From a virus: a stretch of 25,080 nt of DNA. The position numbers and the translations under genes are program-made. Below, in pieces: positions 14,622-22,124 of this stretch; the stretch's first letter is position 1, and each line of letters starts with the position of its first letter. A model generated the notes under the pieces. It was not told the origin of the DNA. It did no database searches and worked only from the letters and a program-made list of their open reading frames with translations. The stretch lies in the IMG/VR virus record IMGVR_UViG_3300023196_001487, positions 4,394 through 29,473 of that record; one strand, 5' to 3'.

Positions 14622-16351
14622 GATATTGTGCTATAACTATTATTATAATTAACTCTACTAAAGTTTTGTACCTTTTCAAACTTAATACTACTACTAAATT
14701 TATCTGCAAGTTGGTCACCTTTATGACTAATTACAAAAACATTTTCATTATCCAAAGTGTTAAGTATTCTTAAAAACTCATCTGTGCCTTGACCATCTAA
14801 TGAACTATCAAATATCTCATCAAGAATTAACAAATTTGTATTGGTAGAATTTTTCATTTTAGCAATTGCTCTCCATGTAAACAATAATGCTAAATCAATT
14901 CTTAGTTTCTCACCTTCACTAAATGAAGCATAATTAAAGTTATCTCTAAATCTAGATTTAATTGTTTCATTAAAGTTTTCATCTAAATTAAAGTTAACAT
15001 AAAATTCCATAGACATAAGATACTTGTTAATTAACTGATTCATAATAGGTAGATATTGTTTAACAATTTTTGTTTTGATACCTGAATCATCTAGCATATC
15101 TCTTACTGCATTGGTGTAAGTCTTTTCTTCTTTCTTTTCACTTCTTTTTTGTTCTACACCTTTACATTCATTTTTCATACTAGAAAGTTTATCTAAGTCT
15201 GTTTGTGATACTGAACCTTTTTCAAATGATGATATTTCATCTGATAGTTTGTTATTATACTTTTCTAATTCTGTAATGGCTGAAGTTAATTCTGCTCTTT
15301 GAACTTCGTTATCACGAATTTTTTTCATTATCTCGTCAATGTCTTCTATTCGTTTATCAACTTCTAGAAGTTCTTCTTTTAGTTTTGTTGCACCTTCAAG
15401 TATTTCATTTATCTTAACTTGTTTATCTTCTATCATAATATCTTTATGAGACGATTCGATATCTTGTTCACATGTAGGACAATTTTCATTCTCTTTAAAA
15501 AACTCCATGTCTTTTGTTAACTGTTTATGTTTCTCTGTTATTGTTGCTCTAATGTTACTTAACTTTTTTAATTTGTTTGTAACTTTATCTTTATCGGTAA
15601 TACTTTCATGTAAGTCATTTGAATCTGTTTTTAAATTATCAACTTCAACAACTCTTTCATTTAATACAATTTTATTTCTATCAAACTCATTTTCTTTTTC
15701 AGTTATAATTTGTTCTTTGTTTGCTTTCATATCATCAATATAGTTTTGTTGCATTGCAATTTTTTCACAAGCAAGTTCAAATTGATAATCTAAATCTTTT
15801 ATTTTATCTGCTACTTCTTTAATCTTTTGTTTAAGTAAGAATCCCATAATCGAAAATATTTTAATGTCAAGTATTTCTTCAACAACTTCTCTACGATGAC
15901 TTGCCTTTAATTGCATAAACGGAATAAAAGTTGATGAACCCAAAATAACAACTTGAGTAAATGAACGAAAGTTTAATCGTAATACATTTTGTTCTAAAAA
16001 CTTTTGATAATCTCTAGAGTTTGCATCTTGATTAACAAGAAGATTATCACAATAGATTTCAAATACATTTGGTTTAATACCTCTAATAATTTTCCACTCT
16101 TTAGTACCAATACTAAATTCTACTTCAACAACTGCCTCTCTATCATTAATAGTATTAACTAATTGTGATTTACTAATAACACGAAACGGCTTACCAAATA
16201 AACCAAAACACAATGCATCTAGAATAGTAGATTTACCAGCACCATTTTCACCAATGATTAATGATGTTCTATTTTCGTTTAATTTTATTTCTGTAAATTG
16301 ATTACCTGTACTTAAAAAGTTTTTCCAACGAACATAATTAAAATTAATCAT
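14618..16351 (-). CDS. 46: Recombination nuclease ATPase subunit (T4 gp46, SbcC/Rad50-like)
   Basis: With the start at ATG 16351 the protein has 577 residues. FNYVRWKNFLSTGNQF and Walker A GENGAGKS (34-41) match the start of T4 gp46. A long coiled coil with the zinc-hook CPTC (about 291-294) follows, then SEGEKLRIDLALLFTW (ABC signature) and LLILDEIFDSSLDGQG (Walker B and D-loop). With gp47 it resects DNA ends for the recombination-dependent replication of T4-like phages. The open frame extends 22 codons upstream, but GGAGA precedes ATG 16351 and this ATG overlaps the previous stop as ATGA. The order 47, membrane protein, 46 is unusual only for the intervening gene. Confidence 0.95.
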   Translation of the reverse strand: MINFNYVRWKNFLSTGNQFTEIKLNENRTSLIIGENGAGKSTILDALCFGLFGKPFRVISKSQLVNTINDREAVVEVEFSIGTKEWKIIRGIKPNVFEIYCDNLLVNQDANSRDYQKFLEQNVLRLNFRSFTQVVILGSSTFIPFMQLKASHRREVVEEILDIKIFSIMGFLLKQKIKEVADKIKDLDYQFELACEKIAMQQNYIDDMKANKEQIITEKENEFDRNKIVLNERVVEVDNLKTDSNDLHESITDKDKVTNKLKKLSNIRATITEKHKQLTKDMEFFKENENCPTCEQDIESSHKDIMIEDKQVKINEILEGATKLKEELLEVDKRIEDIDEIMKKIRDNEVQRAELTSAITELEKYNNKLSDEISSFEKGSVSQTDLDKLSSMKNECKGVEQKRSEKKEEKTYTNAVRDMLDDSGIKTKIVKQYLPIMNQLINKYLMSMEFYVNFNLDENFNETIKSRFRDNFNYASFSEGEKLRIDLALLFTWRAIAKMKNSTNTNLLILDEIFDSSLDGQGTDEFLRILNTLDNENVFVISHKGDQLADKFSSSIKFEKVQNFSRVNYNNSYSTIS

Positions 16352-16623
16352 ATAAACAATCTCCAAAGAGCAATAGTATTCATTGTAGTAAACCATACAG
16401 TTAATACCATAATCCAAGCAGATTTTCTATAATATGCTCCAAAGAAACCACTTACACTACCCACCCAATAAAATGGCATAAAGATATCTGGTCTTGGTTC
16501 TAATACTGTAAATGTTAATATTGCACTACCAATCATAACACTAAATGCACTTAGCATTTCTAGATAAAATGCTGTCACATTTGTTTTGTAACTATCAATC
16601 CAAAAGTCTCTAACTCTGTTCAT
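16348..16623 (-). CDS. Small three-helix membrane protein between 47 and 46
   Basis: The 91-residue protein has a short polar N-terminus (MNRVRDFWIDSYKTNV), then three hydrophobic segments at about 17-40, 48-66 and 68-90, the last reaching the C-terminus. It has no signal peptidase site or motif I recognise. ATGA overlaps join it to both the gp47 stop and the gp46 start, so it is translated with the nuclease subunits. A link between the recombination complex and the membrane is a possibility raised only by position. Confidence 0.8.
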   Translation of the reverse strand: MNRVRDFWIDSYKTNVTAFYLEMLSAFSVMIGSAILTFTVLEPRPDIFMPFYWVGSVSGFFGAYYRKSAWIMVLTVWFTTMNTIALWRLFI

Positions 16624-17681
16624 AATTCTAAATCCTGAGCTTCGTTATATAAACCACGCATTATTCTTTTTAATCTATCTTTGTCAAGAGTAATATCTAA
16701 TTCATCTACATATTTGTTTAATAGTGTTGTTGTATCCTCTGCATGTTTAACAATGTCATCTGGTACAGTATCAGCATGTAAATCTGAAAAGTCTTCAATA
16801 ACTTTTACTTCATGACAATTTGCTTTCATTAGTCTTTCCATAAATCTATCAAACTGATATAAATCTTTTTTATTAACAACAATTAATTTAACAAACTTGT
16901 TTGTGTATTGTGATACATCATGATTTTCATAAAGTGTATTTGAATCATCATAATAAATCTTTTCATGCATTCTAATAGGATTAATAATTCTGTCTAACTG
17001 TAATGTTTCAGTATCAAAGATATGAAATCCTTTTGGGTCATTATAATCAGACCAAGTAATTTCATAAGGAGCACCTAAGTAATAAATTTGGCCGTCATCT
17101 GATTTGTGATGAAAGTGACCTGAAAATACAGTATCAAATTTTTCAAAGATTTTTTTGTCTTGACCATGGTCACTTACAACTCCCTTGTTCATTTGAAAAC
17201 CTTTTATTTCTAAATGACCCATTGCTATACTAGCATCTGTTTCTTGAATCATTCCTTCAGCATAAATTTCATTTTGTACATTAATCCATGGCAATAGTAA
17301 AACTTTTAATTTATCAAAAGTAACTTCCGTAGCATCTTCGTAAATATGAATACGATTTGATTTACCATGTATTAGTTCTTTTAATGAGTTAACATCATTT
17401 GTGTTTTTAAAAAATACATCGTGATTACCAACAAGACAATGGAAATCAATTTTTAAATGTTCTAATGGAAATAAAAATCTTTCTCTAAATTCTTTTGCAG
17501 TTTTAAATGAAACATATTTACGTCTATCCATTAGGTCACCTAAATGAATAACAGTTTTTATATTATGTTTTTCTAAGTAAGGAAAGAATATACCTTCATA
17601 AAATTGAAGCATATAATCTAAGAAAAAAGTATTATCATTTCTTGCACCAAAATGAGTATCAGCAATAATTGCTACTTTCAT
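16620..17681 (-). CDS. 47: Recombination nuclease subunit (T4 gp47, SbcD/Mre11-like)
   Basis: This 353-residue metallophosphoesterase has the Mre11 motif series: IADTHFG (6-12, with D8 and H10), HLGDLMDRRKYVS, LVGNHDVFFKNT, MGHLEIKG and FSGHFHH. Each motif places a ligand for the two-metal centre that cuts DNA. It works with gp46 at double-strand ends. Length is close to T4 gp47 (339). The start overlaps the gp55 stop as ATGA and the stop overlaps the membrane-protein start. Identity is secure. Confidence 0.95.
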   Translation of the reverse strand: MKVAIIADTHFGARNDNTFFLDYMLQFYEGIFFPYLEKHNIKTVIHLGDLMDRRKYVSFKTAKEFRERFLFPLEHLKIDFHCLVGNHDVFFKNTNDVNSLKELIHGKSNRIHIYEDATEVTFDKLKVLLLPWINVQNEIYAEGMIQETDASIAMGHLEIKGFQMNKGVVSDHGQDKKIFEKFDTVFSGHFHHKSDDGQIYYLGAPYEITWSDYNDPKGFHIFDTETLQLDRIINPIRMHEKIYYDDSNTLYENHDVSQYTNKFVKLIVVNKKDLYQFDRFMERLMKANCHEVKVIEDFSDLHADTVPDDIVKHAEDTTTLLNKYVDELDITLDKDRLKRIMRGLYNEAQDLEL

Positions 17682-18220
17682 TTTTTAGGTTCTTCCATAA
17701 AGTTCTCTAAACCTGCTGGAGTTTTTTCTTCTTTTTCTTTTTCTTTTGTTTTGTACACAGGTTCATCAGGCAACATAACTGTAGCATCAAATCCGTGAAT
17801 ACTATAATTTGTTGTGTCTATTGGTAAAACATCATGAGTACGATATTCTTCTTTTTCAATAATCTTATGTTTGATATGAGTTTGTTTTTTTTCTTTTTGT
17901 ATTCTTCTAACAAAAGCATAATAGATTATTTGTGTAAAATATGCAAAAGGATTTTTTGATTTGTCAGGATTGAAGTTGTAAATGTATTGAAGACAATTCT
18001 CAATACCGTCTGATACCATTTCGTCTTTGTAAGTGTAGTTAATAAAGTTTGGTCTGAAAGATAAACCATTTGCAATCTTTAAAAAGCATTCGCCTATGTA
18101 ATGAGGTACTGGTGGCATTCGTTCGCCAACACCTTCTGCCTCTTTACATTTATCTTTAAACTTTTGCATTTCTTCAAAAAGTTTTTTATTATCGACATAG
18201 TGTATGGTTTTTTTCTTCAC
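17678..18220 (-). CDS. 55: Late-transcription sigma factor (T4 gp55)
   Basis: The approximately 180-residue protein contains the T4 gp55 core: MPPVPHYIGECFLKIANGLS, then FINYTYKDEMVSDGIENCLQ and NPFAYFTQIIYYAFVRRI (sigma region 2-like), followed by a Lys/Glu-rich tail. It directs RNA polymerase to TATAAATA late promoters and is activated by the gp45 clamp. The C-terminal GLENFMEE resembles a sliding-clamp-binding motif. The longest frame begins with TTG at 18238. GTG 18220 is preferred because AAGGA sits 8 bases before it. A GC-rich hairpin lies just upstream. It follows a small acidic gene and overlaps gp47 by 4 bases. Confidence 0.92.
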   Translation of the reverse strand: MKKKTIHYVDNKKLFEEMQKFKDKCKEAEGVGERMPPVPHYIGECFLKIANGLSFRPNFINYTYKDEMVSDGIENCLQYIYNFNPDKSKNPFAYFTQIIYYAFVRRIQKEKKQTHIKHKIIEKEEYRTHDVLPIDTTNYSIHGFDATVMLPDEPVYKTKEKEKEEKTPAGLENFMEEPKK

Positions 18221-18241
18221 GTTCACATCCTTTTTCAATGA

Positions 18242-18258
18242 CGCCGCATTGCACGGCG
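18242..18258 (-). promoter_or_regulatory. GC-rich hairpin in gp55 leader
   Basis: CGCCG (18242-18246) pairs with CGGCG (18254-18258) around a 7-base loop, in a window that is otherwise AT-rich. In the minus transcript it falls between the acidic gene's stop (18279) and the gp55 ribosome site. No U-run follows, so it is unlikely to be a simple terminator. It may stabilise or process the mRNA, or control gp55 translation. Confidence 0.4.
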
Positions 18259-18278
18259 CCAGTACTTAATTATAATTG

Positions 18279-18569
18279 TTAATTGCCGAATTCGTCTTTT
18301 GCAGTAACATCGTCTAAGTCTTCATCGACATTGTATTCTTCTTCGTCTTCGTCAGTTGTTTCTTCATCAACATTGTATATACCTAAACCTTCAGCAGGTA
18401 AGTTATCAATTAGTTGAAACAATTCGTCAATCTTGTCTTCAATATTTTCAAGTCGTTCTTCTATATCATCTCTAATTTCTTCGACATACTCATTTGACAG
18501 GTCGTTAGTTTCTAGAGCTTCAAGTCTAGTTTCTAACTCTTCTAGTTTTTTTAATTGTTCATCTGCCAT
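18279..18569 (-). CDS. Small acidic coiled-coil protein upstream of gp55
   Basis: This 96-residue, strongly acidic protein is unrecognised. Residues 4-55 form heptad-like leucine/isoleucine repeats (LKKLEELETRLEALE, then IEERLENIEDKIDELF) typical of a coiled coil. The rest (60-96) is a disordered Asp/Glu-rich tail. A purine-rich AGGAGA site precedes ATG 18569 and a TTGACA box lies further up. Position just before the late sigma gene could hint at a transcription role. I see no specific match to T4 gp33. Confidence 0.78.
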   Translation of the reverse strand: MADEQLKKLEELETRLEALETNDLSNEYVEEIRDDIEERLENIEDKIDELFQLIDNLPAEGLGIYNVDEETTDEDEEEYNVDEDLDDVTAKDEFGN

Positions 18570-18581
18570 TTTGTTCTCCTA

Positions 18582-18610
18582 TTTTTATCATAGTTAACAC
18601 TATTTGTCAA
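18582..18610 (-). promoter_or_regulatory. Putative promoter of gp55/47/46 operon
   Basis: CCTTGACA (TTGACA at 18610-18605) precedes ATG 18569. With a 17-base spacer the -10 is TAAAAA (18587-18582), a poor match, while TATGAT lies too close. The -35 is perfect and shares the CCTTGACA context of other boxes here, so a promoter is likely although the -10 is uncertain. Confidence 0.45.
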
Positions 18611-18638
18611 GGTAATAAAAATTAATTTAACCCTTGAC
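18606..18638. repeat. Inverted repeat of two -35 boxes
   Basis: GTCAAGG (18606-18612) and CCTTGAC (18632-18638) are perfect inverted copies 19 bases apart. Each arm is the -35 region of an outward-facing promoter, one on each strand. They could also serve as operator half-sites. Confidence 0.5.
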
Positions 18639-18661
18639 TTTTTCATTAATGCTCTTATAAT
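18634..18661 (+). promoter_or_regulatory. Plus-strand promoter-like sequence, antisense
   Basis: TTGACT (18634-18639), a 16-base spacer and TATAAT (18656-18661) make one of the best sigma70-type matches in the window, but it points against all genes. Transcription would run antisense into the 3' end of the 138-residue gene. No downstream plus-strand gene is seen, so a regulatory antisense RNA or chance are the options. Confidence 0.35.
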
Positions 18662-18683
18662 AGGTTATGTGCCTGATAGAGTA

Positions 18684-19100
18684 TTAATGTTGAGTAGGTT
18701 TAACTGCATCTAAAAACTTTTTAATTTCGCTCTCATCCCAATCATCTTCTTTTTCATTTGCAAAATCTTTATTTTCGTAATCACTTGCTTCTGTGGAATA
18801 TCCTAGTTTCATAGGATTTTTATTTGCAATATCCATTTGTCTGTTATAGAAAAGTTTCATACCATCCGAAGCATTAACTATTGTAATAATAGTATCTTTT
18901 CTAATTTTACAAACTGCTTGTTCTGTATAAGGATGCATCCATTTGTTTAATGATAATGATTCAATAACTCCCTCTCTAGTCATTTTAGGGATTGTCTGCA
19001 TCTTCATTGGATTTTTAATTGTAAAATAGTCTTTATCAAATTTAACTATATCAGCGATAATCTCTTCACCAGTATTAAATTTAATTATTTGTTGTGTCAT
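18684..19100 (-). CDS. Small protein, possible Sm-like fold
   Basis: I cannot name this 138-residue protein with certainty. Its first 35 residues (IIKFNTGEEIIADIVKFDKD, then YFTIKNPMKM) alternate like the strands of an Sm-like barrel, with T-G-E-E-I-x-A-D in place of the Sm 'L-x-x-G-x-x-x-x-G' turn. The C-terminal 35 residues are acidic and probably disordered. Its ATG overlaps the uvsW stop as ATGA, so it is coupled to uvsW, and a late-type box lies 47 bases upstream within uvsW. RNA or DNA binding is conceivable but unproved. Confidence 0.72.
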   Translation of the reverse strand: MTQQIIKFNTGEEIIADIVKFDKDYFTIKNPMKMQTIPKMTREGVIESLSLNKWMHPYTEQAVCKIRKDTIITIVNASDGMKLFYNRQMDIANKNPMKLGYSTEASDYENKDFANEKEDDWDESEIKKFLDAVKPTQH

Positions 19101-20533
19101 ATTTTTACCTCGTCTATCCTATATGAGAAACTTTCCTCATTGTATATATTTATTCTTTCTTCAAAGTGTCTTAGCGTAAAATTCTTCTTAGATTTGTATG
19201 TCAAATCATCGCAGATATCGTATATTAGAACGGAATTCTTAGTTCCATTTCTACGCAATCCACGGCCAATCGATTGTAACACCCGTATTCTGCTTTTACT
19301 TGGTGATGCGAACACGATATTGTTAAGGTTAGGAATATTAATACCAGTGCTAAAAGTGCCATAAGACGCAACAATAATAGAATTATCTGATGAATTGACA
19401 TTTTCTCTTATCTTCTCTCTTTCTTCAGCGCTTGTTCCACCATAAACATAATAGGTATTATCACCTTTTAACATATCGTATAATATATTTCCATGTTTTT
19501 CTACTAGTTGAAATAAACATAGTGTGTTACCTGGTAAAGTTTTGCACAGATTAGTAATAAAATTATTTCTTCGAATATGACCTGCGAGATAACTTATCTC
19601 TTCAGCATATGTATAATCTTTGATTTGTTTGCATTCTTCTTCTTTGTGTTTTAAGACAACACAATTTGTTGTTAATTCTGCAAGTGTTTTTTTATCTATC
19701 AATTCTTTTGTAGTAATAACTTTTTCAACTTTACCAAACAATCCTTCTAAAACTAATCGATGAGTTTGTGTGCCATCAAGTGTGCCTGTAAATCCAAAAC
19801 GATAAGGACAGTCTTCTAATTTTTCCATAATGCTTGTTAAAGACTTTGCTTTAAATGTGTGAGCCTCATCACCAAAGATACATTGATATTGACTAAAGTA
19901 TTTCTTTTGTAATTTGTATAAAGATTGCCAAGTTGAAATTGTAACAGGTTTATCTGATTCTTTATCATGACCAGAATAAATTTTATGTATGTGTTCTTCT
20001 TTCCAACCATAAGATACAAAGTCACTTGACATTTGTTCTACTAAAGAAGTTGTTGGTACTAAAATTAATATTTTTTTATTCATCATTTTATAATAACGAA
20101 CTAAGCAATAAATGATAAATGATTTACCAGATGCAGTTGGACTTACAAATAATCTTCTAGAATTTTCAATTGCTGTGCAGATTGAGTTGAATTGATAGTC
20201 TCTTGTTTCAAAAGGTATATTTAATGAACTAATAAAACCTTGAACATCTTCTACATTAATAGACTTTACATTTTCGGTAACCCCCTCATGAAGAACATAC
20301 TCTAAATTATTCTTTTTTAGAAAATCTTCTAGGTATGATAACAACCCTGCATAAATTTTATTTGTCTTAATTGAAAATAAACGAATCTTACCATCCCACA
20401 TTCTATTACGAAATGCTGGCATAAATTTAGCACCAGGTACTTCGAATTCAAAAAATGTACTTAGTTCTCTTGCGACATGAATTTCACATTCAACCATTAA
20501 GTGGACATCGTTTACTCTGTGAATAAAAATCAT
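19097..20533 (-). CDS. uvsW: UvsW recombination helicase
   Basis: This 478-residue superfamily 2 helicase matches T4 UvsW. The N-terminal DNA-binding part contains HVARELSTFFEFEVPGAKFM. It is followed by Walker A SPTASGKS (131-138), DEAH (222-225), GFTGTL (247-252) and the C-terminal motif QSIGRGLRR (420-428). UvsW unwinds R-loops and branch-migrates stalled forks, switching replication from origin-driven to recombination-driven. It starts in an ATGA overlap with the methyltransferase stop and overlaps the 138-residue gene by 4 bases. In T4 uvsY lies next to uvsW; here a methyltransferase gene is between them. Confidence 0.95.
   Translation of the reverse strand: MIFIHRVNDVHLMVECEIHVARELSTFFEFEVPGAKFMPAFRNRMWDGKIRLFSIKTNKIYAGLLSYLEDFLKKNNLEYVLHEGVTENVKSINVEDVQGFISSLNIPFETRDYQFNSICTAIENSRRLFVSPTASGKSFIIYCLVRYYKMMNKKILILVPTTSLVEQMSSDFVSYGWKEEHIHKIYSGHDKESDKPVTISTWQSLYKLQKKYFSQYQCIFGDEAHTFKAKSLTSIMEKLEDCPYRFGFTGTLDGTQTHRLVLEGLFGKVEKVITTKELIDKKTLAELTTNCVVLKHKEEECKQIKDYTYAEEISYLAGHIRRNNFITNLCKTLPGNTLCLFQLVEKHGNILYDMLKGDNTYYVYGGTSAEEREKIRENVNSSDNSIIVASYGTFSTGINIPNLNNIVFASPSKSRIRVLQSIGRGLRRNGTKNSVLIYDICDDLTYKSKKNFTLRHFEERINIYNEESFSYRIDEVKI
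19147..19154 (-). promoter_or_regulatory. Late-type promoter box inside uvsW
   Basis: AATAAATA (19154-19147) matches the T4/cyanophage late box at seven of eight positions and lies 47 bases before the 138-residue gene. In such AT-rich DNA a chance match is possible. Confidence 0.3.
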
Positions 20534-21045
20534 ATTTTTTGTAATGCAACTAAATTGTTTTGTTTACTATGTAGTGTTGCCATTTCTAATGATACCATAG
20601 AATCTACAAATCTTGAAACACTATCAAGGTTATAATCATGATATAATATAATACCATTATCAACAACATTATTCCAATATGTTAATGAATCTCTACGAAC
20701 AGATGTAAATGTATGGTCACCATCGATTAATAACATTTCAAAATTAATTTTCTCTAAGTAATAGTCATGTGAGTTTGTTTCAATAAATGTAAGTCTATTA
20801 AGATAATCTTTAGGTATATAATCGTAATGTTCTTTTAGTTTGTCTTTTAAGTCTATGGAATAAACTTTTCTATCTGTATCTTTTGTAGCATCTAAAAAAG
20901 CAAAAGTAGAACTGCCCATACCTATCTCTAGAATATCACCTTCCGTTTGTTCAACCATTTGATAGAGAAAATCAATTTCTTCATTTCTCATTTGTTGAAT
21001 AGTATTAAACCATTCCGGCTTCAAATTTTTTCCATTCAATAGCAT
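20530..21045 (-). CDS. Class I SAM-dependent methyltransferase
   Basis: The 171 residues form a compact Rossmann methyltransferase of the Methyltransf_24 kind. Motif I GDILEIGMGSSTFAFL (36-51) binds SAM, SIDLKD (63-68) carries the acidic residue after strand 2, and LLIDGDHTFTSVRRD (105-119) is the post-II region with the D-G-D-H signature. GIILYHDY (131-138) follows. The substrate is not evident. The start at 21045 overlaps the uvsY end by 41 bases and has no clear ribosome site. A TTG seven codons later (21024), preceded by GGA, is an alternative. It joins uvsW by an ATGA overlap. Such a gene between uvsY and uvsW is an insertion relative to T4. Confidence 0.85.
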   Translation of the reverse strand: MLLNGKNLKPEWFNTIQQMRNEEIDFLYQMVEQTEGDILEIGMGSSTFAFLDATKDTDRKVYSIDLKDKLKEHYDYIPKDYLNRLTFIETNSHDYYLEKINFEMLLIDGDHTFTSVRRDSLTYWNNVVDNGIILYHDYNLDSVSRFVDSMVSLEMATLHSKQNNLVALQKI

Positions 21046-21433
21046 TTTTTATATCCCAACCTCTAGACGAAATAGATTTTAAAACATAATCAATATATTT
21101 TGTTGTAGTTTCTAAGTAAACTATTTTATTTTCTGCATCAATAATTTCTTTGTCTGATTCAATATAAACATGTAAATCATTTTTTAATACCTTTAAATCA
21201 AAAGGTTTTGTTACATATATTTTGGCATCTGCTTTTCCACCATAATATTCCCACTTCTCTCTGTATAAAACTTTGTATTCACCTTTTGCTTTTGCAAGTA
21301 AAAATTCAAAGTTAGTTTTGTAATCAATAAACTTAGCATACAAATCTTGATTTCTTAAAGCCTCTGTATCTAAATGGTCTTTATTGACTGGTTATTCTTT
21401 GTAAACTATTTGTTTTAATTCATCTAATGTCAT
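21005..21433 (-). CDS. uvsY: UvsY recombination mediator, interrupted by in-frame TAA
   Basis: Translation from ATG 21433 gives MTLDELKQIVYKE, then TAA (21394-21392), then in the same frame PVNKDHLDTEALRNQDLYAK and on to the stop at 21005, 142 codon positions in all (T4 UvsY has 137). The downstream part matches T4 UvsY in order: LYxK, the YYGGKAD segment against T4's YYSGRGD, the lysine/aspartate stretch DLKVLKNDLHVYIESDKE, and ISSRGWDIKNAIEWKKFEAG against T4's IKSRGFAIKHIQDMRAFEAG. UvsY loads the UvsX recombinase onto gp32-covered DNA. A ribosome site (AAAGGAA) and a TTGACA/TATATT promoter serve ATG 21433. Without readthrough, only a 13-residue peptide or a restart near TTG 21343 (112 residues) would be made. 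Identity is strong; expression state is open. Confidence 0.85.
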
Positions 21434-21457
21434 TTTATATTAGTTCCTTTGCTTTAA

Positions 21458-21486
21458 AATATATACTATATCTTGTGTCTTGTCAA
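21458..21486 (-). promoter_or_regulatory. Promoter of uvsY/uvsW operon
   Basis: TTAACCCTTGACA (TTGACA at 21486-21481), an optimal 17-base spacer and TATATT (21463-21458) read toward uvsY ATG 21433. It is the best-spaced example of the recurrent CCTTGACA promoter type in this window. Confidence 0.62.
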
Positions 21487-21493
21487 GGGTTAA

Positions 21494-22111
21494 TTAATCA
21501 CCACGTCCATTTGACAGTACAGGCACTTCTCTAGAGTTAACAGTCATTCTTTTTCTTTTAACTTTATTTGTATTGTGATAATTTCTATAAATCGGAGTTT
21601 CTATGTGACTAAACATTGCAAGATTTTTTGTTGCAAACTGTAAAGGTATTTTTTTATCAAACTCTGTTATCCATGAAAAGTTTTCTATCTTTGCATAATG
21701 ATAAAGAACATAATATTTTGGGGGATTGATAAATTCATAATTAACTTTTTCGGGGCCTATGCAATCACACACACAATCATAATAATAATTAAATATTGGA
21801 TTAAGTAATGCATCTCTATTGTCAAAATGATAACTACCTTTATAGTTGTATTTTTGTTTATAGTGTTCTATTGTTTGTAGAATATCCATACCATCTCGAT
21901 TGATGATGTTTCTTTCAATATTGACACATGAAGTAATATTATTACCATATTGTCCTAAGAAAAAATCTAGATTGGCTCCACCACCATTATATTTTACTGT
22001 TTGGATTTTAGAAAAGAGGTCATTAAGAATTTGATATTCAAAAAGTTCAAGTTCAATATAGTTGTCGTATCTCGAAAGATTTTTAATATCTTTCCACAAA
22101 TCATTGTGCAT
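21494..22111 (-). CDS. Unrecognised 205-residue protein
   Basis: I do not recognise this protein. It is rich in Tyr and Asn. Near residues 40-65 it has VKYNGGGANLDFFLGQYG, a glycine-rich turn, then CVNIERNI. Near 115 there are two cysteines in DCVCDCIGPEKVNYEF, and the C-terminus is basic (NKVKRKRMTVNSREV). No membrane segment or signal peptide is seen. ATG 22111 has AAAGGAA about 8 bases upstream and a perfect late box TATAAATA some 36 bases before it. This suggests late, perhaps virion- or assembly-related, expression. It sits between gp3 and uvsY, which are adjacent in related phages. Confidence 0.75.
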   Translation of the reverse strand: MHNDLWKDIKNLSRYDNYIELELFEYQILNDLFSKIQTVKYNGGGANLDFFLGQYGNNITSCVNIERNIINRDGMDILQTIEHYKQKYNYKGSYHFDNRDALLNPIFNYYYDCVCDCIGPEKVNYEFINPPKYYVLYHYAKIENFSWITEFDKKIPLQFATKNLAMFSHIETPIYRNYHNTNKVKRKRMTVNSREVPVLSNGRGD

Positions 22112-22124
22112 TATATAATTCCTT

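Noticed and set aside
16349-16417. 22-codon N-terminal extension of gp46
   Set aside because: The upstream frame overlaps the membrane-protein gene, and ATG 16351 has its own GGAGA site and matches the T4 gp46 N-terminus.
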